Positions 44,362 to 56,969 of a DNA stretch of 64,000 bases are shown one piece after another (position 1 is the first letter of the stretch; each line of letters starts with the position of its first letter). Position numbers and translations under genes: made by a program. The notes under the pieces were generated by a model, which saw nothing but the letters and a program-made list of their open reading frames with translations, made no database searches and had not been told where the DNA came from. The DNA lies in contig NW_026014635.1 in NCBI RefSeq assembly GCF_020379485.1, positions 1 through 64,000 of the forward strand. Reading direction: 5' to 3'. The stretch is from Brassica napus (Eukaryota > Streptophyta > Magnoliopsida > Brassicales > Brassicaceae).

Positions 44362-47300
44362 CCACGAGGGCCAAAATCACCCGAACAGTCCACAGGAAGG
44401 GTCAGCGTGCGGAGTCAAAGGACCAACGTGCTGATATGTGTACTTATGGACAGCCACGGACGTCATGTGTGTACTGACGGACACACACGGACACACACGC
44501 ACAGCCACGAACGTCCTATGTGTGCTGACAGACACACACAGACGTCCTGTGTGTGCTGACGGACACCCACGGACGTCCTGTGTGTACTGAACAGACAGCC
44601 CACGTGGGCCTAAATCCCCCGAACAGTCCACGAGAAGGGTAAGCGTGCTGAGTCCAAGGACCAACGTGCTGATATGTGTACTGATGGACAGCCACGGACG
44701 TCCTGTGTGTGCTGACGGACACACACAGACACACAATGACAGCCACAGACGTCCTGTGTGTGCTGGCGGACACCCACGGACATCCTGTGTGTACTGAACA
44801 GATAGCCCACGTGGGCCAAAATCACCCAAACAGTCCACGGGAAGGGCCAGCGTGCAGAGTCCAAGGACCAACGTGCTGATATGTGTACTGATGGACAGCC
44901 ACGAACGTCCTGTGTGTGCAGACGGACACACACGGACAGCCACAGACGTCTTGTGTATGCTGACGGACACACACGGACGTTTTGTGTGTGCTGACGGACA
45001 CCCACGGACATCCTGTGTGTGCTGACAGACACACACAGACACACACGGATGACCAGTGTGTGCTGACGGACAGCCACAAACAGCCATGGACGTCCTGTGT
45101 GTGCTGGCGGACACCCACGGACGTCCTGTGTGTACTGAACAGACAGCCCACGTGGAATAAAATCACCCAAACAGTCCACGGGAAGGGCCAGCGTGCTGAG
45201 TCCAAGGACCAACGTGCTGATATGTGTACTATGGGACAGCCACGGACGTCCTGTGTGTGCGGACGGACACAGATGCACACACACGAACAGCCACGATGTC
45301 CTGTGTGTGTTGGCGGACACCCACAGACATCCTGTGTGTACTGAACAGACAGCCCACGAGGGCCAAAATTACCTGAACAGTCCACAGGAAGGGTCAGCGT
45401 GCGGAGTCAAAGGACCAACGTGCTGATATGTGTACTGATGGACAGCCACAGACGTCATGTGTGTGCTGACAGACACACACGGACACACACACACAGCCAC
45501 GAATCTCCTGTGTGTGCTGATGGACACACACGGACGTCCTGTGTGTGCTGACGGACACCCACAAACGTTCTGTGTGTACTGAACAGACAGCCCACGTGGG
45601 CCAAAATCACCCAAACCGTCCACGGGAAGGGCCAGCGTGCTGAGTCCAAGGACCAGCGTGCTGATATGTATACTGATGGACAGCCACGGACGTCCTGTGT
45701 GTGCTGACGGACACACACGGACCGCCACGGACGTCCTGGTGTGCTGGCGGACACCCACGGACGTCCTGTGTGTACTGAACAGATAGCCCACGTGAGCCAA
45801 AATCACCCAAACAGTCCACGGGAAGGGCCAGCGTGCAGAGTTCAAGGACCAACGTGCTGATATGTGTACTGATGGACAGCCACAGACGTCCTGTCTGTGC
45901 TGACAGACACACACGTACAGCCACAGACGTCCTGTGTATGCTTACGGACACACACAAACATCCTGTGTGTGCTGACCGACACCCACGAACGTCCTGTGTG
46001 TGCTGACAGACACACACGGACACACACGGATGTCCTGTGTGTGCTGACAGACAGCCACAAACAGCCCCGGACGTCCTGTGTGTGCTGACGGACACCCATG
46101 GATGTCCTGTGTGTACTGAACAGACAGCCCACTTGGGATAAAATCACCCAAACACTCCACGGGAAGGGCCAGCATGCTGAGTCCAAGGACCAACCTGCTG
46201 ATATGTGTACTGAGGGACAGCCACGGACGTCCTGCGTGTGCTGACGGACACAGACGGACACACACGGACAGCCACGGAAGTCCTGTGTGTGCTGGCGGAC
46301 ACCCACGGACGTCCTGTGTGTACTGAACAGACAGCCCACGAGGGCCAAAATTACCCGAACAGTCCACAGGAAGGGTCAGCGTGCGGAGTCAAAGGACTAA
46401 CGTGCTGATATGTGTACTGATGGACAGCCACAGACGTCATGTGTGTGCTGACAGACACACACGGACACACACGCACAGCCACGAACGTCCTGTTTGTGCT
46501 GACGGACACACACGGACGTCCTGTGCGTGCTGACGGACACCCACAGACGTCCTGTGTGTACTGAACAGACAGCCCACGTGGGCCAAAATCACCCAAACAG
46601 TCCACGGGAACGGCCAGCGTGCTGAGTCCAAGGACCAGCGTGCTGATATGTATACTGATGGACAGCCACGTACGTCCTGTGTGTGCTGACGGACACACAC
46701 GGACACACACGGACCGCCACAGACGTCCTGTGTGTGACGTCCTGTGTGTGCTGGCGGACACCCACGGACGTCCTGTGTGTACTGAACAGATAGCCCACGT
46801 GGGCCAAAATCACCCAAACAGTCCACGGGAAGGGCCAGCGTGCAGAGTCCAAGGACCAACGTGCTGATATGTGTACTGATGGACAGCCACAGACGTCCTG
46901 TTTGTGCTGACGGACACACACGTACAGCCACGGACGTCCTGTGTATGCTTACGGACACACACGAACGTCCTGTGTGTGCTGACCGACACCCACGAACGTC
47001 CTGGGTGTGCTGACAGACAGCCACAAACAGCCCCAGACGTCCTGTGTGTGCTGGCGGACAGCCACAAACAACCCCAGACATCCTGTGTGTGCTGGCGGAC
47101 CCCATGGACGTCCTGTGTGTACTGAACAGACAGCCCACTTGGGACAAAATCACCCAAACAGTCCACAGGAAGGGCCAGCGTGCTGATATGTGTACTGAGG
47201 GACAGCCACGGACGTCCTGTGTGTGCTGGTGGACACCCACGGACGTCCTGTGTGTACTGAACAGACAGCCCACGAGGGCCAAAATCACCCGAACAGTCCA

Positions 47301-47867
47301 CAAGAAGGGTCAGCGTGCGGAGTCCAAGGACCAATGTGCTGATATGTGTACTAATGGACAGCCACGGATGTCATGTGTGTGCTGACGGACACACACGGAC
47401 ACACACGAACATACACGTACAGCCACGAACATCCTATGTGTGCTGACGGACACACACGGACAGCCATAGACGTCCTGTGTGTGCTGACGAACACCCACAG
47501 ACGTCCTGTGTGTGCTGACGGACACCCACGGACGTCATGTGTGTGCTGACGGACAGCCACAAACAGCCACGGACGTCCTGTGTGTGCTGGCGGACACCCA
47601 CGGACGTCCTATGTGTACTGAACAGACAGCCCACGTGGGATAAAATCACCCAAACAGTCCACGGGAAGGGCCAGCGTGCTGAGTCCAAGGACCAACGTGC
47701 TGATATGTGTACTGAGGGACAGCCACGGACGTCCTATGTGTGCTGACGGACACTGACGGACACACACAGACAGCCACAGACGTCCTGTGTGTGCTGACGG
47801 ACACAGACGGACACACACGGACAGCCACGGACGTCCTGTGTGTGCTGGTGGACATCCACAGACGTCC
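44362..47867 (+). repeat. Satellite array, segment 4 (largest)
   Basis: 3.5 kb, same orientation as the others. Two versions of the long block alternate: one with CCCACGTGGGCC and one with CCCACGAGGGCC, the latter usually followed by CAGGAAGGGTCAGCGTGCGGAGTC. The alternation suggests a higher-order repeat. Ends with CGTCC, the left duplication of element G. Confidence 0.93.
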
Positions 47868-49844
47868 TGTAAGACCCGTTCCTGGTCTCTCGACCCAACT
47901 GGATACGAATGCTTACTTATTAATTTCTTTCCTTGTCTGATTCATTCTAAGTCTTTTCTTTACTAAGTGATATTCGAATATGAGGTTCATAAACAAAGGG
48001 ATAGATTGCACAGCGGAATAATAATGTATAAACTTTGTATTACTTAGAAACATGAGATTCAATACACAACTTCTTAACAGTCTCATAGACAATCACTAGT
48101 TCATCCCTAGCATCATCTAACCACACGTTACATAGCCTCTCACTGACCGAGCCTTCACGGCTCCTTGGTTTGACAAGAACCATCCTTAGTTCCTTAAACC
48201 ACAACCAGATAAGCATTAATCATAACCGAGAATAGAACGGATTGATTCTACAATGCTTGGCTTGGTTCCTAGAACTTAGATAAACCTCAGTCAACATAAT
48301 CATAAAACGTATGAACCTACCTACCGTATCCTAAGTCATTCAACCAACCACCCCTTGACTTAGAATCAGATAGATCGTCCAGAGTAGATAAACAGAACAC
48401 ACGAACAGATCCGGATCGTCCCCAAAGACCAATCCGTCTAACCGGATAGAATCTAGGTGCGACCGGCCAATGGAGTCCGGCTCAATGGCCCAACGGACTC
48501 ACTTACCTGATCCGGCCTTAGGCCTGGATCCAATCGGCCGAGTAAGCCTCAAGCCTAATCCGGAAGGCTTAGCAACCGGTCAGACCTTGCGACTCTACCT
48601 TGGCTTAGACAAACCGTGACCTTGTCTTAACTAGACAAGCCATAGGCTGATCCATAAGGATCAGTCCTAACCTATCCCGAAAGACACCGTTTGGAACATG
48701 TACCCTTTGGCCATTCGTGCCTCTAGGACACTCATGACTCTTGACAACTCGTGCCCTTTAGGTTATTCCCAACCGTTCGTCCTAAGCGCCCAGTCTTGGT
48801 GCGATCGGATCATCCCACTAACCGACCCGTGTCTAGGCTAGCGGTTTGATTATGTCCGGCCAAAGTCTAGGGACGTGTCCCTTGGACTCAACCAACACAA
48901 CCTTTCGTGTTTAACCAGAGAGAAGAGAAGGGAAACAAATTGAAACAGATAAGGAGAGCCGGATGGGACTTAGGAACCGAGCATAGCCGCGGTGCGGTCG
49001 CATGGACCATCCGTTCGGTCTGATGGAGCCACGGCCCATCACATACCTTGTGAACCACGTCTGGGTTCTCCATGCTCTTCTCCTTGTCTTGATCTCCCAT
49101 TCTTGACCTGAGTTAGTTCTCAAACGATCAGAGTCGCCGGAACACAACACCACCACAATCGGCCTTTCTCTTGGCTGGAACTCTCTCTTTCTCTCTTTCT
49201 TTCTCTCTACGTTTTTCTCTTGAGTATTTTACTCTGGAATTGGATAATGAAATCGACCAGAGAGCCCCCATATTTATAGAAAACGAGGGGGCAAGTCTTT
49301 CCCCACGAACAGGCATGACTTGCTAGCGAATGGGCACCATCGGCCAAGGGTTGTCCCCTTTCGGCCACTTGCATCCCTTCGCCCAACCCACGCACCAGGC
49401 CTCCTGGACTTAGCCCACGGCCTTGTCCAAAGACCCAACTGCCCATGGCCTCATGGCCGGACCTCACAGCCCGCCACTGACCTGGACCCGGACAATCGGC
49501 CTAAAGCCCGGACAGTCAGTCTAGCTGAGATGAGCTGACTCTCAGCTGTCTCAGCTGAGTGAGCTAGTAGTCCAGTTAGTGGAGCTGACTTAGTAGGGAC
49601 TGAGCTGGAGTGAACTGAACCTAGCTTCATTGAGCTGGCCGAGCTACTCGTCCACTTTGTCCAGTTACCGTCTTACTCGTGCTAGCTGTCTCTTAGCTTG
49701 TATAAGGTTAAGTCTAAGTTTTCTTATGTCCTTAACCTTCTTTCTCGACCATGGAACGCTTGCCTTGATGTCCTAACACTAGCTTGCACGTTTCCTCGAA
49801 CCATGGCCGTCCCAACAATCCTATTCAGGATTGGGGGCGTGACA
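47868..49844 (-). repeat. Element G LTR, 3' copy on the minus strand (1977 bp)
   Basis: Same family as solo LTR B. TATAAATA (minus) at 49271-49278; 17-bp degenerate repeats near 48680-48770; AGCT-dense tract near 49515-49690. It lacks about 30-40 bp near 49384 that the other copy has. Confidence 0.93.
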
Positions 49845-49862
49845 AGTCTCCCCCCCCCCCTT
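49845..49862 (-). other. Polypurine tract with an 11-G run, element G
   Basis: On the minus strand AA, eleven G, AGACT. The related elements A and D have only five G here, so the run has expanded. Confidence 0.85.
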
Positions 49863-50327
49863 GGGATGGATTCGTCCTTGAATCCGAATCGAATGCTTCC
49901 TCGGAAACAAACTGATCAAACCACTCTGGGTACTCTGCTTTCATTCTAGCTTCGGTTTCCCAAGTGATTATATCCTGACAATTACAGTCCCAGACGACCT
50001 TGACCATCTGGACCGTCTTCTTCCTTGTTGCTTTTTCCATCCTATCTATGATTCGAACTGGCCTCGTTTCCAAGGTTAGGTTCTTACCAAGATCGTCTGG
50101 AATGGCAGGAAGAGCGATGTCTTGGTCCGTTAAACATTTCCGAAGTTGGGAGACGTGGAACACATTATGAAATGCGTCCATCTTGGCCGGCAAGTCCAAC
50201 TTCTAGACCACCATCCCAACTCTTTCAATGACCTTGAACGCCCCCAAGTATCTCGGATCTAACTTCCGTCTTCTGGAAATCCGGACTCGTCCTTTGAAGG
50301 TAATCATTTTGAGATACACCAAGTCAC
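49863..50327 (-). pseudogene. Integrase tail and chromodomain of element G
   Basis: After the frameshift near 50336 the minus-strand reading gives the integrase C-terminal module ([31 protein letters not shown]), then a TAG at 50203-50205, then the usual NVFHVSQLRKCL motif. It closes with a chromodomain-like segment (PVRIIDRMEKATRKK, VQMVKVVWD, ITWETEARMKAEYPEWF). The aromatic and acidic positions match chromodomains of plant Tekay elements, which direct integration to marked heterochromatin. The frame continues into the LTR to 49825. Confidence 0.88.
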
Positions 50328-53284
50328 CTACTTGAAATCAAGATCTTTCCTTCTTCGATCTGCATAGTTCTTTTGGCGGTCTTGTGCCTTTCTCATCTTG
50401 TCCCTCAAGAACTTGATCTTTTCGGTTGTCTCTTCGACAATCTCCGGACCAGTCATGATGTGTTCCCCAACTTGGGTCCAGCATAAGGGTGTCCTGCATG
50501 GACGCCCATACAGAGCTTCGTATGGCGACATGCCAATACTACTATGGAACCTATTGTTGTAAGCAAATTCTACCAGAGGTAGATGTTTCTCCCAGGAATC
50601 ACCCCAGTCTAGAACACATGCTCGCAACATATCTTCCAATGTCTGGATCGTTCGTTCAGACTGTCCATCCGTCTGTGGGTGATAGGCTGTACTCATGTTC
50701 ACTCTTGTTCCTAAATCCTTTTGGAAAGCCCTCCAGAAGTCAGATGTGAACCTTGAATCCCTATCTGAAACTATGCTTGCCGGCACACCATGTAGTCGGA
50801 CGATCTCATCAATGTACTTACGTACAATCTGATCTACCCCATCCGACTTTTTGATAGCCAGGAAGTGTGCTGATTTGGTCAGGCGATCAACCACAACCCA
50901 AACCGCATCTTTCTTACTCCTCGTGGTAGGGAACCCAGTCACAAAGTCCATTGTGATGTGATCCCATTTCCATTCCGGAATAGGCAAGCTTTGCAATAAC
51001 CCACTAGGCACTTGATGTTCTGCTTTGATGAGTTGGCAAGTGGAACACTTGGCCACCCACTCCGCGACATCTGCCTTCATACGGATCCAATGATAGAACT
51101 TCTTAAGGTTCTGGTACATCTTGGTCGCACCAGGATGAACCGAGAATCTGGACTTATGAGCCTCCCTCATAATCTCTTCCTTTAGACTTCTATCATTAGG
51201 AACACTGATCCGACCGTTTACTAGGATGGTACCATCCTTTGCAGTTTGGTACTCCGTCCTATCATTCTGAGCAACCTTGTTCAGGTTCTCGTCCTGACCT
51301 TGAGCCAACCGAATTCGGGTAAGCAGGTCGGCCTGATTGACCGCCTCTAATCCGAGTGGTTCAGACTCTTTGGTTGATGCGTTCAACCGTAGGGCACGAA
51401 CCGTACCGTCCAGGTCGTCCGCTTCTCGTTCGGCTGATACGTCGGCCCTTCTTCGGCTCAAGGCATCTGCGACCAGATTAGCCTTTCCCGGATGATAGGT
51501 GATATCCAGATCGTAATCAGCTACAAACTCCATCCACCTTCTCTGCCTTAAGTTTAACTCAGGCTGGGTGAATATATACTTAAGACTCTTATGGTCCGTA
51601 AGTATCTGAACCTTGGCACCATACAAGTATGATCGCCAAATCTTTAAGGCGAACACTACCGCAGCCATTTCAAGGTCATGGGTGGGGTAGTTTCCCTCAT
51701 GTTTTCTCAACTGCCTTGACGCATAGGCGATGACCTTCCCATGCTGGGTTAATACGCAACCTAGTCCTGTTATGGACGCGTCCGTATAAACCTCATAGGG
51801 TTGGTCGGCCTCTGGAAGAACCAAAATGGGTGCGCTAGTCAGCATGTCCTTAAGCGCGGAAAAACATTTCCCACACTCCTCAGACCATGTGAACTTAACG
51901 TCCTTCCCGGTCAACCGTGTCATAGGCTGAGCCAAGCTTGCGAATCCTTTCACAAACTTTCTATAATAACCTGCCAGCCCTAGGAAGCTTCTGACTTCCG
52001 TGGCACTGCGTGGTCGAGGCCAATCCTTGATTGCCCTGATCTTCTCTGGATCCACCGAGACGCCCTCACCGGACACAATGTGGCCGAGAAACCCAATGCT
52101 CTTCTGCCAAAAACTGCATTTACTGAGTTTTGCATAGAGCTTGTGTTCCCGTAATCGTTCCAGCACGGCTCTCAGGTGTTTCCGATGAGATTCCTCATCC
52201 TTGGAGTAAATCAGGATATCATCAATGAAGATGATCACTGATTCGTCCAGGAAGTCTCGGAACACACTGTTCATCATTTTCATGAATGCAGCAGGCGCAT
52301 TGGTCAGACCGAATGGCATAACCACAAACTCGTAGTGGCCGTACCTGGTCCGGAATGCTGTCTTTCTAATATCATTTGGCTCTATAGGGATCTGATGATA
52401 CCCTGAGGCCAAATCAATCTTAGAAAACCACTTGGCTCCTTTGAGTTGATCCAACAACTCGTCTATTCTGGGCAACGGGTACTTGTTCTTCACAGTAACC
52501 CTGTTCAACCCTCGATAGTCAATACACAGACGCATGCTACCATCCTTCTTTTTCACAAAGAGGACTGGTGCACCCCAAGGAGAGCTACTTGGACGTATGA
52601 ACCCCTTGTCCAGCAATTCTTCTAATTGCTTCTTTAGCTCGGCCATCTCGGCCGGAGCCATTCGATACGGACTCTTGGACAGCGGAGCTGTCCCTGGTTC
52701 TAGTTCAATCGTAAATGGATCCGACCTATCAGGGGGGACACCCTGTAGCGAACGGAACACATCTGGGAACTCAGACACCAACGGGTCCTCAGATAGATCT
52801 TTCTGATCATCAGACCTGCCGTGCTCCATAGTGGTAATTGTGGTCAAATATGCTTCACAACCCCGTCTAAGCATCCGTTCTGCTCGGATTGCTGACACCA
52901 CTACTCTATCCAGAGCCGGACTCATATTCAGACTTTGGTACTGGATCGGGTGAGGTCCAGTCTCCAACCGTACACATCCTCTGTGGCAGTCGAGAGTGGC
53001 CCGATACTTTCCCAACCAATCCATGCCTAGGATCACATCGTGATTCTGTAGGCGCAACACAATCAGATCTACAGGCAGATTTTTCTCCTGGATCATTACC
53101 GGGATATTAGTCATGAGCCCTAGTGAGTGCATGATTTGCCCACCGGCCGCCCTCACTAGTCTCGAATTATCCCCAGAACAGAGGCAGAACAGACCCTTTC
53201 CGACCAGTTCCGGGCTCACAAAACTATGTGTAGCCCCTGTGTCGAAAAGTACGTGGGTTTCAACACCACCAATCATGAGGGTCC
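50328..53284 (-). pseudogene. pol of element G: protease, RT, RNase H, integrase
   Basis: Minus strand, open for 982 codons from the ATG at 53276; translation would start from gag via splicing at 53284. Protease DTGATHSF at residues 12-19. RT with [37 protein letters not shown] and the catalytic [10 protein letters not shown] near residue 350. RNase H with [10 protein letters not shown] near 497 and [11 protein letters not shown]. Integrase with HHCC ([23 protein letters not shown]) and the DDE residues in [15 protein letters not shown] and GQSERTIQ (about 776-875). The frame ends at a shift just after KDLDFK. The motif set is that of the Tekay/Del clade. Confidence 0.95.
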
Positions 53285-53373
53285 CTATAAGAGACCCACA
53301 TCAGAATCCCCTAGCCACTCTAGGTTCCAGACCAAGCATTCTATTGAATGTAACAGATAAATTCAGAAATTAC
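53285..53373 (-). other. Candidate 89-bp GT-AG intron between gag and pol of element G
   Basis: Minus strand: exon TCTG followed by GTAATTTCTG, ending CTCTTATAG before GGACCCTCATG. A CTGAT branch-like motif lies about 20 bases from the 3' end. The unspliced gag frame stops inside it (TGA at 53363-53365). Removal joins codons as Ser-Gly-Thr-Leu-Met, in frame with protease and matching the SGT-type junction common before the protease in related elements. The length suits a small plant intron. Confidence 0.65.
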
Positions 53374-54777
53374 CAGAGATCGAATCAAACGATCCAGAAG
53401 CACCGTCGTCTCGGGACAGCTCATACACCCTTGGTGTTGTGGTCGGCCTGCTCTGGGTCGACTTTCCCGTGTCTCCACGACCCTTCCCTTGTCCTCCTTG
53501 CCGCTTAGGGCATTCACTTTGGAAGTGTCCGCTTTGGCCGCAATGGAAACAAGTCCGAGAGCCGCTGCCACTGGATTGGCCCTGAGTCCGGCTTGGTCGA
53601 GTGCAATCTCGGATGGAATGATCCAAGCTGCCACATCTCACACAAGCTCCCATGGCTTTCCAGCATTCACCTGGATGGTTCTTACCACACTTGGGACATT
53701 CAGGTCGTCCACTAGAGGCCTTGCCTCCGTCAACCTGGTCCCACTTCCTCTTTCGGTCGTTAGTCTTACCCGTCGGGACAGACTGCGACTTTGTCTTAAG
53801 CTTGGCTTCTTCGGCCAAGTTAGACTCCAAAAGAGCTACACGTTCAACCAGCTCTCCGACGGTGCTGAAGGTGCGGATCGAACAGTGGGTTCTCAGCTCC
53901 GGCCTTAAGCCTCGAATGAACCGACGAACCTGGACTGTCTCGTCCTCAAGTTCCCTTCCAACAAACGTCGGAGCCGGTTGAACTCCTCTTCGTACTCACG
54001 TACGGCCCTGCGGCCTTGGGTAAGGTCTAGGAATCTACCTTCCAGACGGTCCCAAGCCTCTGCAGGAAAGTATTTGCGGTTGAATTCATCTTCAAAATCC
54101 GCAAAACTCTGGAGACTTCCATTGGTGCGCTTGTTCACAGCCAGCCACCAATTATGCGCGTCCCCTTCCAGGAAGTGAACCGCAATGTCTCTCTTGTAAT
54201 CCTCGGGACAACGAGTTGAGCTGAAGTTTCGGACTAGACTACTCCTCCACTCGTCTGCCTCAATAGGATCGGTGCTTCCTGAGAAATGCTTCGTCCCTAG
54301 ACGGGAGATGTGCTGAAGCAAACTCAGATAGTCCACCTTTTTCCCGGTCCTTTCTGGTGGATCAATCTCGATCACCTCGACCGTTTCCACAACTGGACCA
54401 TTGGTGTTGGGGGCGGTCGTAGCCACAGGCGTAGCTTGGCCAACCGAGGAGTTCACTAATGGCGTGAACAGTTGGGCCATAGCCGCAACCTGAGTCCCCA
54501 TTACCTTCATGGCCTCCAACAAGTCCTCTTTGGACAGTGTTGCGGTTACATTGGCCGTACCATCGGCCACTTTCTCACGCTGGCCACCATCACGGTTAGC
54601 GTTCGAGGATTCCACTTCCTCATCACTCTCCTGATGTTCCTGACCATCGTGTTGCGTCCCCGTAAGGTTAGCCTGATCAGTTGGCAACACATCTTCAGCG
54701 TTAGCCGCGGCCGGATCGGTTTGCAAACCGGACAGATTAGTTCCGTCCACGGCCACTTGGCTAGACTGACCGGCCAT
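53374..54777 (-). pseudogene. gag of element G (capsid and three zinc knuckles)
   Basis: Minus strand from ATG 54777 (MAGQSSQVAVDG). Acidic, low-complexity N-terminus, then the gag core (FSGSTDPIEADEWRS, DIAVHFLEGDAHNWWLAV, FADFEDEFNRKYFP) and the YEEEFNRLRR motif. A single-base loss near 53966 shifts the frame; the true continuation is open down to 53363 and carries ERVALLESNLAEEAKLK, a basic linker and three CCHC knuckles: CPKCGKNHPGEC, CVRCGSLDHSIRDC and CFHCGQSGHFQSEC. Similar sequence occurs in element D. Gag forms the particle and binds RNA. Confidence 0.9.
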
Positions 54778-54989
54778 TCTCTTACTTCTTCGGGACTTTC
54801 CCGATTTGCTTTTTCCAGCCTAAGGATTCAGACAATGTTAGTACGAAACATACTAACCATAAACAGAACAAAACAATCCCTAGACTAAGCAATCAAACCT
54901 CACCGTGATACCTAATCAGCTGGCTGCGTGTGTGTGTGTGGACTACATAACCCAACTATCCTAGAATCAAGCATGCTCTGATACCAACT
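54778..54989 (-). other. Leader and primer binding site of element G
   Basis: About 210 bp. TGGTATCAGAGC on the minus strand at 54975-54986, complementary to tRNA-iMet, three bases from the LTR. A (GT)n-like run lies near 54929-54940. Much shorter than the leaders of A, D and H. Confidence 0.88.
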
Positions 54990-56969
54990 TGTAAGACCCG
55001 TTCCTGGTCTCTCGACCCAACTGGATACGAATGCTTACTTATTAATTTCTTTGCTTGTCTGATTCATTCTAAGTCTTTTCTTTACTAAGTCATATTCGAA
55101 TATGAGGTTCATAAACAAAGGGATAGATTGCACAGCGGAATAATAATGTATAAACTTTGTATTACTTAGAAACATGAGATTCAATACACAACTTCTTAAC
55201 AGTCTCATAGACAATCACTAGTTCATCCCTAGCATCATCTAACCACACGTTACACAGCCTCTCACTGACCGAGCCTTCACGGCTCCTTGGCTTGACCAGA
55301 ACCATCCTTAGTTCCTGAAACCACAACCAGATAAGCATTAATCATAACCGAGAATAGAACGGATTGATTCTACAATGCTTGGCTTGGTTCCTAGAACTTA
55401 GATAAACCTCAGTCAACATAATCATAAAACGTATGAACCTACCTACCGTATCCTAAGTCATTCAACCAACCACCCCTTGACTTAGAATCAGATAGATCGT
55501 CCAGAATAGATAAACAGAACACACGAACAGATCCGGATCGTCCCCAAAGACCAATCCGTCTAACCGGATAGAATCTAGGTGCGACCGGCCAATGGAGTCC
55601 GGTTCAATGGCCCAACAGACTCCCTTACCTGATCGGCCGAGTAAGCCTCAAGCCTAATCCGGAAGGCTTAGCAACCGGTCAGACCTTGCGACTCTACCTT
55701 GGCTTAGACAAACCGTGACCATGTCTTAACTAGACAACCATAGGCTGATCCATAAGGATCGGTCCTAACCTGTCCCGAAAGACACCGTTTGGAACATGTA
55801 CCCTTTGGCCATTCGTGCCTCTTGGACACTCATGACTCTTGACAACTCGTGCCCTTTGGGTCATTCCCAACCGTTCGTCCTAACCGCCCAGTCTTGGTGC
55901 AATCGGATCATCCCACTAACCGACCCGTGTCTAGGCTAGCGGTTTGATTATGTCCGGCCAAAGTCTAGGGACGTGTCCCTTGGACTCAACCAACACAACC
56001 TTTCGTGTTTAACCAGAGAGAAGAGAAACGAATTGAAACAGATAAGGAGAGCCGGATGGGACTTAGGAACCGAGCAGAGCCGCGGTGCGGTCGCATGGAC
56101 AGTCCGTTTGGTTTGATGGAGCCACGGCCCATCACATACCTTGTGAACCACGTCTGGGTTCTCCATGCTCTTCTCCTTGTCTTGATCTCCCATTCTTGAC
56201 CGGAGTTAGTTCTCAAACGATCAGAGTCGCCGGAACACAACACCACCACAATCGGCCTTTCTCTTGGCCGGAACTCTCTCTTTCTCTCTTTCTTTCTCTC
56301 TACGTTTTTCTCTGAGTATTTTACTCTGGACTTGGATAATGAAATCGACCAGAGAGCCCCCATATTTATAGAAAATGAGGGGGTAAGTCTTGCCCCACGA
56401 ACAGGCACGACTTGCTAGCGAATGGGCACCATCGGCCAAGGGTTGTCCCCTTTCGGCCACTTGCATCCCTTCGCCCTTTCTGATTGGGTTTGGGGTCGGT
56501 CACAAGCCTGACCCACGCCCCAGGCCTCCTGGACTTAGCCCACAGCCTTGTCCAAAGACCCAGCAGCCCATGGCCTCATGGCCGGACCTCACAGCCCGCC
56601 ACTGACCCTGTCCCAGACAATCGGCCTAAAGCCCAGACAGTCAGTCTAGCTGAGATGAGCTGACTCTCAGCTGTCTCAGCTGAGTGAGCTAGTAGTCCAG
56701 CTAGTGGAGCTGACTTAGTAGGGTCTGAGCTGGAGTGAACTGAACCTAGCTTCATTGAGCTGGCCGAGCTACTCGTCCACTTTGTCCAGTTACCGTCTTA
56801 CTCGTCCTAGCTGTCTCTTAGCTTGTATAAGGTTAAGTCTTAGTTTCCTTATGTCCTTAACCTTCTTTCTCGACCATGGAACGCTTGCCTTGATGTCCTA
56901 AGACTGGCTTGCACGTTTCCTCGAACCATGGCTGTCCCAACAATCCTATTCAGGATTGGGGGCGTGACA
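54990..56969 (-). repeat. Element G LTR, 5' copy on the minus strand (1980 bp)
   Basis: Closely similar to 47868-49844. TATAAATA (minus) at 56363-56370, followed downstream by a GA-rich leader (complement of the CTCTCTTT tract near 56274-56302). Lacks about 20 bp near 55634. AGCT-dense tract near 56640-56815. Confidence 0.93.
56363..56370 (-). promoter_or_regulatory. TATA box of element G 5' LTR
   Basis: TATAAATA on the minus strand in the context TTCTATAAATATGGGGGC. The same box is present in solo LTR B (12803-12810), G's other LTR (49271-49278) and both LTRs of D. Element H has TATAAACA at the matching place (near 59881). Confidence 0.65.

Larger units (their letters stand above)
47868..56969 (-). 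mobile_element. Element G: near-complete Tekay/Del-like chromovirus
   Basis: 9.1-kb minus-strand element with LTRs 47868-49844 and 54990-56969 and a perfect CGTCC duplication (47863-47867 and 56970-56974) in the satellite. The interior contains, in minus-strand order, primer site, gag, candidate intron, protease, RT, RNase H, integrase and chromodomain, then the polypurine tract. Lesions: a single-base loss in gag near 53966, a single-base loss near 50336, and a TAG at 50203-50205. All main catalytic motifs remain. It is the best candidate in the window for the type of helper that could mobilise the deleted elements. Confidence 0.96.
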
